Below, one piece after another: positions 9,896 through 20,098 of a stretch of DNA of 54,413 nt. The stretch's first letter is position 1, and each line of letters opens with the position of its first letter. This DNA is from Alphaproteobacteria bacterium (GTDB taxonomy: Bacteria; Pseudomonadota; Alphaproteobacteria; Micavibrionales; Micavibrionaceae). The notes below the pieces were generated by a model. That model did no database searches and was not told where the DNA came from. It worked only from the letters and a program-made list of their open reading frames with translations. Location: positions 1 to 54,413 of the forward strand of contig JAJOJU010000006.1 in NCBI GenBank assembly GCA_021208265.1. Reading direction: 5' to 3'. The translations under genes and the position numbers were made by a program.

Positions 9896-10786
9896 ATGAA
9901 GTTTCTTGGTCTAGGTCTGGTTTTTGGATGTACCTTCGGTGGTCTTTTGATCGCCATGCATTTCGACTTCCCCAAATTTATGAAGCTGGTGATGCTTATC
10001 CTGACGGCCATGCCGGGGGAATTTGTGATCATCTTCGGTTGCGCTGTGGCGGCTTTCCTTGTCGCCAACTCGCCGGAAACAATCTCCGGCACGATGAAAT
10101 ATTTCAGTGCGCTCAGCAAACCTGCGGCCTATAGCAAGGCCGACTACATCGAAACCCTTTCCATGCTGTTTACCGTGTTCAAGCTGGTGCGAACCAAAGG
10201 CTGGCTGGCGCTGGAACAGCACATCGAAAACCCGCATGAAAGCGAGCTATTCAAGAATTTCCCCGGCTTTCAACATAATCATCACGCGACCGTGTTCTTA
10301 TGCGATTATTTGCGGATTATCTCACTGGGTAATGACAAACCCTTTGAAATTGAAGCCCTGATGGATCAGGAAATTGAAACTATCGAGCACCATGAAGGCC
10401 ACCCCGGTCATGCCGTGCAGACCATGGCTGACGGTATTCCAGCTCTTGGTATTGTGGCTGCCGTTCTGGGGGTTATCAAAACCATGGCTTCCATTTCCGA
10501 ACCGCCTGAAGTTCTGGGTAAAATGATCGGGGGGGCGCTTGTGGGTACGTTCCTTGGGGTGTGGCTATCTTACGGGATGGTTGCGCCAATCGCCGGGGCC
10601 ATGTCACACAAAGCCCATACCGAAGTCATGTATTACAAAGCGATAAAAGTTGCCATGATTGCCTTTTTGAGCGGCGCCGCACCCCAGGTGGCTGTGGAAT
10701 TCGCCCGTAAATTCCTGCCACATGACGTGCAGCCAACCTTCCTGGAGCTGGAAGAAAAACTCAATGAACTGCCGAGCGTCTCATAA
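9896..10786 (+). CDS. motA: Flagellar motor stator protein MotA
   Basis: Inner-membrane stator subunit that forms the proton channel with MotB and pushes on FliG. 296 aa, intact. The family layout is visible: two N-terminal helices, a cytoplasmic loop with charged residues (LVRTKGWLALEQHIENPHES), then two C-terminal helices including ADGIPALGIVAAVLGVIKTM and GGALVGTFLGVWLSYG with the conserved Pro. The C-terminal tail is cytoplasmic. The 166-bp gap before it holds no gene; it presumably holds a promoter or the 5' leader. motB begins 39 nt after its stop. Confidence 0.96.
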   Translation: MKFLGLGLVFGCTFGGLLIAMHFDFPKFMKLVMLILTAMPGEFVIIFGCAVAAFLVANSPETISGTMKYFSALSKPAAYSKADYIETLSMLFTVFKLVRTKGWLALEQHIENPHESELFKNFPGFQHNHHATVFLCDYLRIISLGNDKPFEIEALMDQEIETIEHHEGHPGHAVQTMADGIPALGIVAAVLGVIKTMASISEPPEVLGKMIGGALVGTFLGVWLSYGMVAPIAGAMSHKAHTEVMYYKAIKVAMIAFLSGAAPQVAVEFARKFLPHDVQPTFLELEEKLNELPSVS

Positions 10787-10825
10787 GACCGCCTGAGCAA
10801 ACGTTAAAGGGAGCCTTGCGAGGAC

Positions 10826-11858
10826 ATGAGTAAAGGCGATGAAGCCAGCCAACCGATAATTATCAAGCGCATTAAAAAAGGGCGGCGGCCACCATGGCGG
10901 CGCCTGGAAAGTGGCGTATGCCGACTTCGTGACGGCGATGATGGCATTTTTCCTTCTGCTCTGGCTTTTGAACGTAACAACGGATGAACAGAAAAACGCC
11001 ATTTCCAACTATTTTGACCCCACGCATCCCAAGGTATCAACGGCTGAAAGTGGCGCGGGCGGCGTTCTCGGCGGCCTGACCATGGCCCCCAAGGGGTCTA
11101 TGGCCAGCATGCAGCAACCCGTTACCCCACCGATTGCCTCACGCACGAAGCCTGCTGGTTCCCAGCTATCACCCAGCCAGGCTGACAAGAACAAGAAAAA
11201 CGAAGCCAAGGAACGAGCCAAGGAAAAAAAGCGTCAGGAAGAACAGAAGAAATTCGATGAAGCCGCTCAGAAAATCAAACAGGCTATTCAGCAGTCACCT
11301 GAACTCGCACAGCTTGCTAAAAACCTGATTATCGACATGACACCGGAAGGCCTGCGCATTCAAATCGTTGATCAGGATGGCGAGCCGATGTTTCCCTCCG
11401 GCAGCGCGCAGATGTTTGATAAAACAAAACAGCTGATGGAAAAGATTTCTGAAATTATAAAACCCATGCCGAACGAAATTTCTGTACGTGGCCATACCGA
11501 CAGCGTGCCCTACGGACCGGGGGCTAGCTACACCAATTGGGAACTGTCTGCTGACCGGGCGAATGCGTCTCGCCGGGTAATTCTTGGATCAGGCCTTCCT
11601 TCCGAACGCCTGAATAACGTTGTCGGCAAGGCTGATACGGAACATTTATTCGCCGATGACCCGAAAGATGCCCGCAACCGCCGCATTTCCATCATCCTGC
11701 TGAAGGAAGAGCTTACAAATCCGGAAAGCTATGAAAATCTGGAAGGGGAAGAATTGCCCGATGATGAGGGCATGGAAACGGAAGCCCCTGATGCCGCCCC
11801 CGCGGGCCCGCCAGTCGGCACATTCCGCCGTACACCGGGCAAGGTTGAATTCCCTTAA
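10826..11858 (+). CDS. motB: Flagellar motor protein MotB (frame broken by one base)
   Basis: Stator partner of MotA, anchored to peptidoglycan. The first 20 residues (SQPIIIKRIKKGGGGHHGG) are restored by removing one G from GGG at 10880-10882; the gene then runs on into AWKVAYADFVTAMMAFFLLL, whose Asp is the proton-carrying residue in the single membrane helix. A basic Lys/Glu-rich linker follows (residues about 110-150). The C-terminal OmpA-like domain shows FPSGSAQMF, VRGHTDSVPY and LSADRANASRRVI, with NRRISIILL at the end. About 343 aa, normal for the family. Forms an operon with motA. Confidence 0.93.
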
Positions 11859-11876
11859 AAAACTATTGTTGAACCA

Positions 11877-11904
11877 TTTGGGAAATTATGCATAATTTCC
11901 CAAA
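11877..11904. repeat. 28-bp perfect palindrome
   Basis: Both strands read identically over 28 bp (half-site TTTGGGAAATTATG). It lies 18 bp after the motB stop and ends 3 bp before the start of the arginyl-tRNA transferase gene. It could fold as a 12-bp hairpin with a TGCA loop and act as a weak terminator, but only AAAATA follows on the plus strand. It could equally be an operator or an RNA structure that limits translation of the next gene, which has no visible ribosome site. Confidence 0.75.
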
Positions 11905-11907
11905 AAT

Positions 11908-12753
11908 ATGACGTTTTACGCACGAAAAACAGGGAGTTTGTGCAGTTATTTCAGCAAGAAGATGCGTCTGGCAGAGGAAACTATTGTCAGCGGTCTCGCC
12001 CCGTCAGAGATCTCCTTCAAGCGGGCGGCTGAATTGCGATTTGCCAAATTCAAAATGATGGAACAAGGCCTGATCGGGGATAATTTCTCGGCGATCGCGC
12101 TTGAGTGCGGCAGTTGTAAGGCTTGCCTACCTTTACGCATCAATCTTAAAAAATTTTCCCTGACAGAAGAGCTGGCACAGATAAAGAATGTAAACAAGGA
12201 TCTGACATTCAGTTTTGATTTCCCTGACAGCATCGTGCTTTCTGAAAAAGCTTCCCGCGAATATTACGATTTGTTCACCCGTTATATACGGGATCGCCAC
12301 CCGACATCCGCCATGTCGGAATATGATATTGATGATTTTCGGGCCTATCTGTTCGCCCAAAACCGTATTTTAAGCGTTCGCGATGCGGAAGGTAAATTGG
12401 TGGCGGCCTCCTCCATTGATGTGCAATATGAGCCGGGCCTGCACCGTGCCATGCATTTCTTCTATGCCTTTTATGACCGGGGATCGGAATGGATTGACCG
12501 CCGCCTGGGAACGTTTTTGTCCATAAAAGGTATTGAGCTTGCCCAGGAACAGAAGATGGAACATATCTATATCGGAGCCGGCGCTAAGGGTTCCGCCAAG
12601 CTGGGCTATAAATTCCAGTATCCTGGGCTGGAAACATATGCGAACGGCAAGTGGGAAAGCTATGACCCTGCCCAGCATAAACAGGGGCCTGATCACAGCG
12701 CTTGGCTAAGCCAGAACACCATTACACTGGCCCAGCCTGTTACTGAACCCTGA
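11908..12753 (+). CDS. bpt: Arginyl-tRNA--protein transferase (Bpt/Ate type)
   Basis: Transfers an amino acid from aminoacyl-tRNA to proteins with acidic N-termini, feeding the N-degron (ClpS/ClpAP) pathway. 281 aa. Seen: N-terminal Cys segment SLCSYFSKK (the usual CPYL motif is altered), ECGSCKACLPLRI with the conserved Cys pair, FTRYIRDRHPTSAM, and the C-terminal GNAT-like half with HFFYAFYDRGSE and YIGAGAKGSAKLGYKF. Bacterial Bpt prefers leucine; which amino acid is used here cannot be told. No Shine-Dalgarno sequence precedes ATG 11908; a perfect palindrome sits there instead. It converges on parC with the stop codons abutting (TGA|TTA). Confidence 0.8.
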   Translation: MTFYARKTGSLCSYFSKKMRLAEETIVSGLAPSEISFKRAAELRFAKFKMMEQGLIGDNFSAIALECGSCKACLPLRINLKKFSLTEELAQIKNVNKDLTFSFDFPDSIVLSEKASREYYDLFTRYIRDRHPTSAMSEYDIDDFRAYLFAQNRILSVRDAEGKLVAASSIDVQYEPGLHRAMHFFYAFYDRGSEWIDRRLGTFLSIKGIELAQEQKMEHIYIGAGAKGSAKLGYKFQYPGLETYANGKWESYDPAQHKQGPDHSAWLSQNTITLAQPVTEP

Positions 12754-14988
12754 TTAATCAAACTTGTTGTTCTTGGGAAACCCGTTCGGCGGCAGACGGC
12801 CCGCGCTGGCGCGTTTACCGACCCAGGGCGTAATATCATCAACTTTTGTCATACCGCTGCCATAGCGGTATTCAAAGCCCTCCGTCATATTGAACGACTT
12901 GGCATCGGCGAGGATTCCATCACGGAGTTTTTGCAGGATAACCCCTTTACCCCGGCCCATTTCGGGCAGTTCAGCAAGGCTGAACACCAGCATCTTGCGG
13001 TTCGTACCGATTACGGCCAAATGATCATGCCCCGGCGGCACAGGTTTGCACAGGGCCGCTTCCGCTTTGGCCGTCACATTCAAAACCTGTTTACCGCTAC
13101 GGGTTTGCGCCAGAATATCTGCCGCCTTCACAATGAACCCATAGCCGTCAGATGATGCCACCAGAAGGCGCATTCCAGGGTCATAAAGGGTCATTGAGGC
13201 GATATCGCTCTCATTCGGCAGATCCACCATCAACCGCAGTGGTTCGCCAAACCCGCGGCCTGGCGGCAGTTTGTCACAACCCACCGTATAGAACCGCCCG
13301 TTCGTACCGAATACCAGCAGTTTATCAGTTGTTTGCGCCTCAATCACGAAGCGCGCGCGGTCGCCATCCTTATACTTCACATCAACCAGATTCTGGCCGT
13401 GGCCCTTCATGGCCTTGATCCAGCCTTTTTCGGAACACAGGATCGTAATTGGTTCCTTCTCAATCAGCGCGGCGTCCAGATCCACCGTCACGGGTGCCGG
13501 AGCCTTGCCAATGGTTGTACGGCGCGCGCCCAGTTCTGTTTCCTGACCGAAGCGCTTTTTGATATCCTGCACCTGCTTTTTAATGCGGGTCCACTGGCGG
13601 GCTTCCGAATCGATCAGCTTTATCAGCTCATCCCGTTCCGCCGCCAGTTTGTCGTGTTCGGTACGGATTTCCATCTCTTCCAGCTTACGCAAGCTCCGCA
13701 GACGCATATTCAAAACTGCGTCAGCCTGAACCTCTGTAAGCCCAAAAGCATCCATAAGTGCTTGTTTTGGCTCATCTTCTTCGCGCACAATGCGGATCAC
13801 TTCGTCAAGGTTCAGGTAGACCACCAGATAACCCGCCAGCACTTCAAGGCGGTGCAGAACCTTTTCCAGCCTGTGGCGGGAACGGCGCACTAGAACTTCC
13901 TGCTGGTGGTCCAGCCACGCACGCAGCACCTCCTTCAGCGACATCACGCGCGGCACCAAACCGCCATCCAGCACGTTCATGTTCAGCGCAAAACGGGTTT
14001 CGAGATCGGAATTACGGAAGAGCGCTTCCATCAGCAGTTCCGGCTCAACATTCCGGCTTTTGGGCACAAGGACAAGGCGTACATCTTCGGCCGATTCATC
14101 TCGCACATCTTCCAGCATCGGCAGCTTGCGGGCATTAATCAGCTCCGCCAGACGCTCTACAAGCTTGGATTTTTGTACCTGATACGGGATTTCCGTGACG
14201 ACAATCTGATAGAGGCCCTGCTTCAGTTCCTCTTTCTCCCAACGCGCACGAATGCGGAAGGACCCTTTACCCGTGGCGTAAGACAACGCCACACTTTCCG
14301 GGTCTTCCACCAATATGCCGCCCGTGGGGAAATCGGGGCCTTTTACAATCGCAGACACTTCCGCATCGCTGGGGTCTTTCTCCAGCATCAGCTCCATGGC
14401 TTCGCACAGCTCGCCCGCGTTATGGGGTGGAATGTTGGTAGCCATCCCCACGGCAATACCGCTGGAACCGTTTGCCAACAGATTTGGGAAGCCGCCGGGC
14501 AGCACGATGGGTTCTTCTTCTGATCCGTCATAAGTGGGGCGGAAATCAACCGCGTTTTCATCCAGCCCGTCCAGCAGCAGCAGCGCCACGTCAGTCAAAC
14601 GCGCTTCCGTATAACGCATGGCGGCGGCATTATCACCGTCAATATTTCCGAAATTTCCCTGCCCGTCGATCAGCGGGTAACGCACGGCGAAATCCTGCGC
14701 CAGACGCACAAGCGCGTCATAAACCGATTGATCCCCGTGCGGGTGATATTTACCGATCACATCCCCCACAACCCGCGCGCATTTCTTCGGTGCCAGTTCC
14801 GGGTTTAATTTCAACTGCATCATCGCGAACATCAGGCGACGATGTGCGGGCTTCATGCCGTCGCGCACATCGGGCAGCGACCGGCTCATAATCGTGGAAA
14901 GCGCGTATGACAGATAACGGTCGGAGAGCAATTCCCCGAACGGCTGATCGATAATCTGACTTTCTGCGGACTGTATATTTTGGGCCAT
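12754..14988 (-). CDS. parC: DNA topoisomerase IV subunit A
   Basis: Cuts and rejoins DNA to separate daughter chromosomes, together with ParE. About 744 aa, intact. [38 protein letters not shown] (quinolone-resistance region; the usual Ser position is occupied by Ala-Arg context) and [11 protein letters not shown] with the catalytic Tyr are visible. [12 protein letters not shown] marks the coiled coil. The C-terminal third is a short beta-propeller-like region, as in alphaproteobacterial ParC. The ATG at 14988 (MAQNIQSAE) is chosen over an upstream start at 15024 because of AAGG a few bases before it and the better match to family length. Confidence 0.95.
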   Translation of the reverse strand: MAQNIQSAESQIIDQPFGELLSDRYLSYALSTIMSRSLPDVRDGMKPAHRRLMFAMMQLKLNPELAPKKCARVVGDVIGKYHPHGDQSVYDALVRLAQDFAVRYPLIDGQGNFGNIDGDNAAAMRYTEARLTDVALLLLDGLDENAVDFRPTYDGSEEEPIVLPGGFPNLLANGSSGIAVGMATNIPPHNAGELCEAMELMLEKDPSDAEVSAIVKGPDFPTGGILVEDPESVALSYATGKGSFRIRARWEKEELKQGLYQIVVTEIPYQVQKSKLVERLAELINARKLPMLEDVRDESAEDVRLVLVPKSRNVEPELLMEALFRNSDLETRFALNMNVLDGGLVPRVMSLKEVLRAWLDHQQEVLVRRSRHRLEKVLHRLEVLAGYLVVYLNLDEVIRIVREEDEPKQALMDAFGLTEVQADAVLNMRLRSLRKLEEMEIRTEHDKLAAERDELIKLIDSEARQWTRIKKQVQDIKKRFGQETELGARRTTIGKAPAPVTVDLDAALIEKEPITILCSEKGWIKAMKGHGQNLVDVKYKDGDRARFVIEAQTTDKLLVFGTNGRFYTVGCDKLPPGRGFGEPLRLMVDLPNESDIASMTLYDPGMRLLVASSDGYGFIVKAADILAQTRSGKQVLNVTAKAEAALCKPVPPGHDHLAVIGTNRKMLVFSLAELPEMGRGKGVILQKLRDGILADAKSFNMTEGFEYRYGSGMTKVDDITPWVGKRASAGRLPPNGFPKNNKFD

Positions 14989-15169
14989 AAACCTTGTGTA
15001 GCGCGTGAATCCCCCGCTATGCAAGCGAAAGCGTCTATAAGAAATATCAAATATGTTAACCGTTTTTTTAAGATTCGCGGTATATTAGTCATAATTAATA
15101 ATTGATAAAAAATAGCATCTGCGGTATTAATAGTGTGTTCTCATAATATAGGGTATAAAGGAACGCCAT

Positions 15170-17333
15170 ATGACAAGTGATCAAACTCTTCCTCAGGAAA
15201 CAAAACCTGACAACACAGCTAATTTTAACGGCGTGAATTTCCTGGGGCAGGAAATTGCGGAAGTAGAGGGGCGCCAAAAAGATCTCTCTGAATGGCTCTC
15301 CCGCATTGAAAAAGCCCCTAACCCGCATACGATTCCTTCCGCAAACGCGGCAGATAAATCTGGGAAAATCATCGGTTCCTTCGCAGGCGCAGACAGCAGA
15401 TTCGTTGAAAAAGATGATGTTCCGGAATTAAGAAAATCATCAATACTCCTGTCAATTATGGTGGGCTTGGGCACAACCGCTTTCACCAAATATCTCATTC
15501 TCGGCAGCCTTACAACCAGCGCCACTATCTCACTGTCGCTAATCTCTGGGGTAGCTGCAATGGCTGGTTTCCTCTACTTCTTCGACCGTGGCCTTATGCA
15601 AACGCTTGACCGTGTGAAGCTGCAGAAAAGCCAGGAATACAAGAATTTCGTCAGCACACTGGAAGCCGACTGGAAAAACTTTACAACAAAAATCGGTAAA
15701 GCTGATGCCATGGGAACACTTCAAAGCGCTGCATTTGGTGCAGGTAACGCCTGGGCTAATATACTTATGATGGGCCGTCTGATTATTATTGGCGGAAGCA
15801 CAGCATATCTGGCAACAGCCGCCGCCGATACTTTCCTGGTCGGATCAGAGGTTAATGCTGATCTTCAAGCACAGTTCGATGCCAGCCAAAGTGTTGTTGA
15901 CCCAAATGACGGCATTACAACGCGCCCTGAGGTTATTGCTGACATCAAGGCTGACTCTGCCGAATATTCAGCGCGTATCAGCGAACTGGAAACAGAAAAA
16001 CTGGCTCTCCAAAAACAACTGGCGGGTTATGAGCTGACACCCGGAGAACAGCAACGCCTTGATGTTTTGAACGGTCAGATCGCCAAACTGGAAGCTGAAA
16101 AACTGGCAGCAGAAGCCAAGGTTGCTCAATTCTCGGCTGAAATGACCAAAGAGGCAAAAGGGGCTGCTGGCGCCGTTGAGGGCGAAGGGCCGCTCTGGAG
16201 AAAAGCCAAAGCTAATCTTGAATATCATGAGCGTATCGCCGAAACAAAGACAACAGCCCTGACCACGGCAGAATCACAAAAGAAAGCCTTGATCGAAGGC
16301 GCTCAGGATCGTGCCAATTCCTTGCGTGATGACCAGTTTGTGACATCAAACCGGGCACGCGTTACTGAAATTGATCAGGAAATAAACGGCCTGAACGCAA
16401 AGATAACTGAGCGCGCCGACCCCGAGGCCTTTGCCAGAAAAGAAGGAATCTGGCCTGAGTTCAACCCGGAAGGCAACAAGCGCTTTATGCCTGTATGGGA
16501 AAAGGTGATTGAAGGCGGCCCGCAAACAATGATCATCTCTGGCATGGTTATTACAGGGGCATTTATTGCTGAAGCTTTGGCCTATCTTGAGAAAAGAGGT
16601 GGCGAATTAAGCAAGCCCGTTCTTAAAAAAAGCAAAATATGAACTCTATGAAACATTCAGAAGAGAGCAGATTGATGCTTTGAGATCGGAAATCGCTGCC
16701 TGCGATGTTGAAATCCAAGCTTTAAAAGACGGCGACAGAAGCAAAAGACGCAGTATTCTGCAGTCTGCACGGGAAGATGCCCATAATGTCATCAAAGACG
16801 GTGCAGCGCACAGCCGTGCCATTGTTGACGCCTTGCCGAAGATTTTGGCTGGTGAAGACACAGATGCGCTGGAAAACCTGTCCGAAGACGACAAAATTAA
16901 GGCGATGGAACTAGCTGAAACTGTGAGAGCTTCCGCTCATCAGCAAGCTGAAATCATGGTGGCGAGAGCCGAACTTGAAACACTGATGCAAAAAGCCAGC
17001 TTAAATGCAGAGGCAGAAAAAGCTTTGAGCGCGCTTTCCCAAAGCCTGCAAAAGGCTGAGCAAGCGGCTTCGGCTCACTTAACTGCTGCCGAAGGCATGC
17101 ACAACCATGTGATCGATGTCGCCCAGAATGCCCAGACATCGCTTCAAACAGCGCTGGCAACATTGGGAGACGATGCCAGCACCGTGCCGCTCAAAGAAGC
17201 GCTGCAGCGTGACTTTGATCTGCGCATGAAGGCCCTGACTGACGTTGTTAGCCAAAAAGGCTTAAAAGCAAATGACAACAGACCAGGCGTTGGCCTTCCT
17301 GCCGTTATGGCCCTAACCGCTGAAAAAGCCTGA
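15170..17333 (+). CDS. Large coiled-coil membrane protein, DUF4407-like layout (frame broken by one base)
   Basis: Two open frames (15170-16642 and 16680-17333) join when a seven-A run at 16625-16631 loses one A: the protein then reads KPVLKKAKYELYETFRREQ without a stop, giving about 720 aa. Membrane helices lie near residues 92-113, 117-137, 196-218 and 452-474. A long charged coiled coil (about 265-400) lies between the third and fourth, probably outside the cytoplasm, and a second Ala/Glu-rich coiled coil makes up the C-terminal 230 residues. This resembles DUF4407 proteins in layout only. AAAGGA lies 7 nt before ATG 15170. The gene separates parC and recO, which are usually neighbours, and overlaps recO tail-to-tail by 21 bp. 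Confidence 0.65.
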
Positions 17334-18036
17334 CACGCCTTCCGGCATGCCGGTGCGGGAATGGATGAGGGCGCGGTGTTCCAGAAAATAAGCGGTGAGC
17401 CGCAGGCCCGTTTTCACGTCCTCAATATCCCCTGCTCCGCCGTTTGGCTTTAAAAAGCCCGGCAGGGGCAGGAGTTTATCCTTATATGGCTCGCCCGCCT
17501 GCCAGCTGACCGCGCAGCCCGTGCGGGGGCTGATATAGGCCAGTTCCCGCGCATCCCCGCCCCCGGCGCAGCGCGATATATCCAGCGCGAAGCCCAGTTC
17601 CCGCAGCAGGGCAATTTCCCACATCACGTAAGCCGCGCCCCATATGGCCGCATCATCTTCATTCTGGATGATCTCCAGAAGGGTCAAAAGACCCTGAAAC
17701 AAGCCTTCATGAACATCCCTCTCCGGCAATGTTTCATTACAAAGCCCGCAGGCTGATTGAAGCGCGGCGAGTTTAAGCGGGTCATCCATGACGCGGGCCG
17801 CGATAGGCTGCAGAAGCCCCAGATCATACCCGCCCAGATTATCACTCACGCGTGAATTCCAATCCCACCTCCACGAGATTCCCCGCCTCGCATAGCCCTT
17901 GCTTGCGAGATGAGCGCGCGCCATGCACATACCCGGCATGCCGCCCGTGCTGCGCGGTGAGAAGCGATACAATCGCCCCGCTTTCCCCGTGCCCACGCAC
18001 AGATAGCACAATGCCTTGATCTTGCCAGTGTTCCAT
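17313..18036 (-). CDS. recO: DNA repair protein RecO (frame broken)
   Basis: Mediator that loads RecA in the RecFOR pathway; about 240 aa. The N-terminal OB-fold is read in one frame from ATG 18036 (QDQGIVLSVRGHGESGAIVS, HAGYVHGARSSRK, NLVEVGLEF). The rest continues in another frame (RVSDNLGGYDLGLLQPIAARVM ... ELGFALDISRCAGGG). The break is at about 17848-17858 and is a single indel. AYISPRTGCAVSWQAGEPY and LLPLPGFL are typical of alphaproteobacterial RecO. Only one of the zinc-site cysteines of some RecO proteins is evident. recO-parC linkage is usual in Alphaproteobacteria. Confidence 0.88.
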
Positions 18037-18082
18037 GCCACTACACTAACTATAACCATCACATAAAGAAAGCGGGTATCAC

Positions 18083-18859
18083 ATGGTTAAAGTCGGGATT
18101 GCCGGGGTGGGCGCGATTGGCGGCGCTGTGGCTCGCGCGCTGGAAAAAGGCCTTGATGGCTATACTCTAACAGCGATTTCCGATCCGCATACCAGCGCGC
18201 CCGTTAGCGTTCCTAATGTTGATTTTGATGAACTTATCAGCAAGGCGGATCTTCTTATCGAATGCCTCCCGCCTTCTATCGCCCCGGAGTTCATAGCCAA
18301 GGTTCTTGAAGCGGGGAAGGATGTCATTGTGATCTCCTCCGCCGCCCTATTGATCCACAGTGAACTCTTGGATATCCACAAACAATCCACAAGCCGCATT
18401 ATCGTGCCATCTGGTGCGCTGGTGGGCCTTGATGGGGTTAACGCCATGAAAAACATGAATATTAAAAGTGCCAAAATCGTATCAACGAAACCTCCGAAGG
18501 GGTTCACCGGCGCCCCCTATGTGGAAAAGATGAATATCGATGTGAATAAGATTGATACCAAAATGCGCATCTTTGAAGGCAACGCCTTGGAAGCGGCCAA
18601 AGGCTTCCCCGCCAATGTGAATGTGGCGGCCACCTTAAGCCTTGCGGGTATTGGCCCGGAAAAAACGATGGTGGAGATATGGGCTGACCCCGCCACCAAC
18701 CGCAACACGCATGAAATCGTTGTGGAGACTGAGTTTTCAACGCTGCGCTCCAGCATCAGCAATGCACCTGATCCAGCCAATCCCAAAAGCTCCGTCCTCG
18801 CTGCACAGAGCATTATCGCCGCTCTGCAAGGGTTTAGCGACAAGCTGGTTGTTTTATAG
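18083..18859 (+). CDS. nadX: L-aspartate dehydrogenase
   Basis: NAD(P)-dependent oxidation of aspartate to iminoaspartate, which can feed NAD synthesis in place of NadB. 258 aa, intact. Seen: Rossmann motif VGIAGVGAIGGAVARAL at the N-terminus; IVPSGALVGLDGV; STKPPKGFTGAPY; FPANVNVAATLSLAGIGPEK; and ADPATNRNTHEIVVE with the conserved catalytic His. No nadA/nadC neighbours are present in this window. The start is 20 nt from the presumed promoter region shared with the divergent recO gene. Confidence 0.9.
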   Translation: MVKVGIAGVGAIGGAVARALEKGLDGYTLTAISDPHTSAPVSVPNVDFDELISKADLLIECLPPSIAPEFIAKVLEAGKDVIVISSAALLIHSELLDIHKQSTSRIIVPSGALVGLDGVNAMKNMNIKSAKIVSTKPPKGFTGAPYVEKMNIDVNKIDTKMRIFEGNALEAAKGFPANVNVAATLSLAGIGPEKTMVEIWADPATNRNTHEIVVETEFSTLRSSISNAPDPANPKSSVLAAQSIIAALQGFSDKLVVL

Positions 18860-18882
18860 GGCAAAACTGCATAGGCTGAAAC

Positions 18883-19533
18883 GATGATCGTAGCTAAACA
18901 CTTTACATGATCCGCCATGGACAGACTGAGGCGAATGCCGCTGAAGTAATGGCAGGATCAATGGATTCCCCCTTAACCGCGCGGGGCCGCGAGCAGGCTT
19001 ACGCCGTGCAGAAAGTGGTGGAAACGCTTAGCATCAAGCCCAAGGTGATTGTGCATTCGCATCTATCCCGTGCGCGCGATACGGCCGGCATTATCAACGA
19101 AGTGCTGGGTGTGCCCATGCATGAAGATGCTGATCTGGCGGAATTGCATGCAGGTGACTGGGAAGGCGTGCCGTGGGCCGATTGCCCGGATTTACTTACC
19201 GGTTGGCCGGATCCCCCCAATGGCGAGCGGTTTGAAGACTTTATGATCCGCGTCTCCCGCGGCAAAAACCGCCATCTGGAGCAGCACGAAGGCCCCGTGC
19301 TGGTGGTGTGCCATGGCGGGGTGTTCCGCGCCTTTGGCAAGCTTTATGAGCTGGAAGTGGGCGGCATTATCGAGAACTGCCACCTTTATGAATTTGAGCC
19401 GGATTCAGGCAATCATGCCTTCCCGTGGCGCGCGTGGCACTATGATTTTGATGGCCCGCATGTGCTACGCAATGTGGCAAAGCCCTTCCACGGCACGCTG
19501 GAAGAGCGTTTGACCGGCCTCAGTGGGGCCTAG
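18883..19533 (+). CDS. Histidine phosphatase family protein (frame broken by one base)
   Basis: Phosphoglycerate-mutase-like phosphatase of about 217 aa. MIRHGQTEAN carries the catalytic RHG. HSHLSRARDTAGII, the Glu in DLAELHAGDWEGV, and VVCHGGVFRAF with the second His complete the site. The obvious start at 18907 would cut off the first beta strand; an ATG at 18883 gives MIVAKTLYMIRHGQT if one A is restored at 18896-18898, so that start is preferred. The substrate is not predictable; alpha-ribazole-phosphate or phosphoserine phosphatases share this fold, and no cobalamin genes are nearby. Confidence 0.83.
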
Positions 19534-19574
19534 GGCTTTACGATATATCAATATTTGCCGCGTAAAGTGCTGAT

Positions 19575-20048
19575 ATGGCACAGCGTAATTTTCAGGAACT
19601 GTTCAATGATATCGCTCGGCAGCATGCCGGTAAACCAGTGGATTTGAACCAATCCGAATGCCTGAAGATTGCACGCAATACAGCCAAAACACTGCAGGAA
19701 AATGACCGTGCATGCTCATTCGTCTGGGCCATCAGCCAGAAAGGCCGCATTAAGCCGCTGGGTGAGGATAACAATGCAGTTGAATGGCTTTACCACGTAG
19801 CAGTGCGTGACGCCGAAACCGGCCAGGTAATTGACCCCCTGCTGGCAAAAACACCGCTTTCGCATGAAGAATGGAAAAGCCTTTTCATTCCCGCTGATCC
19901 GGAAAGCCTGCCCTCGCAATATCTGGAAAGCGGCACGGATGTGGATATTGAGGTTTCTGAAAGCGATGATTCACTACATTTTGCACTGATAGAGCCTGAC
20001 AACGGGGGTGACAGCAATGATCCCGATCAGGGGCCCACGTTCCCCTAA
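19575..20048 (+). CDS. Protein-glutaminase-like papain-fold protein, copy 1
   Basis: 157 aa, no signal peptide. It is paralogous to the next gene: WLYHVAVRDAETGQVID ... SHEEWKSLFIP aligns with MAFHVAVLDKQTGLVFD ... SRKRWENLFIP. Candidate catalytic residues are Cys29 (SECLKIARNTAKTL), His74 and Asp87. The order Cys, His, Asp and their contexts match the triad of secreted protein-glutaminase of Chryseobacterium, which deamidates protein glutamines. The C-terminal 45 residues are acidic and differ from copy 2. The family call rests on motif recognition only. The Cys-loop is less canonical than in copy 2, so activity is less certain. Confidence 0.6.
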   Translation: MAQRNFQELFNDIARQHAGKPVDLNQSECLKIARNTAKTLQENDRACSFVWAISQKGRIKPLGEDNNAVEWLYHVAVRDAETGQVIDPLLAKTPLSHEEWKSLFIPADPESLPSQYLESGTDVDIEVSESDDSLHFALIEPDNGGDSNDPDQGPTFP

Positions 20049-20098
20049 CATAGATTTTACCCTATTGCATTATGTAAATAATTCGATATAATGGCGAG

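Noticed and set aside
12754-14988. Several overlapping plus-strand open frames opposite parC
   Set aside because: ParC is intact and highly conserved; these are antisense shadows.
16680-17333. Separate gene starting at TTG 16680
   Set aside because: The upstream bases continue the same frame back to the coiled-coil protein once one A is removed, and there is no ribosome site at 16680.
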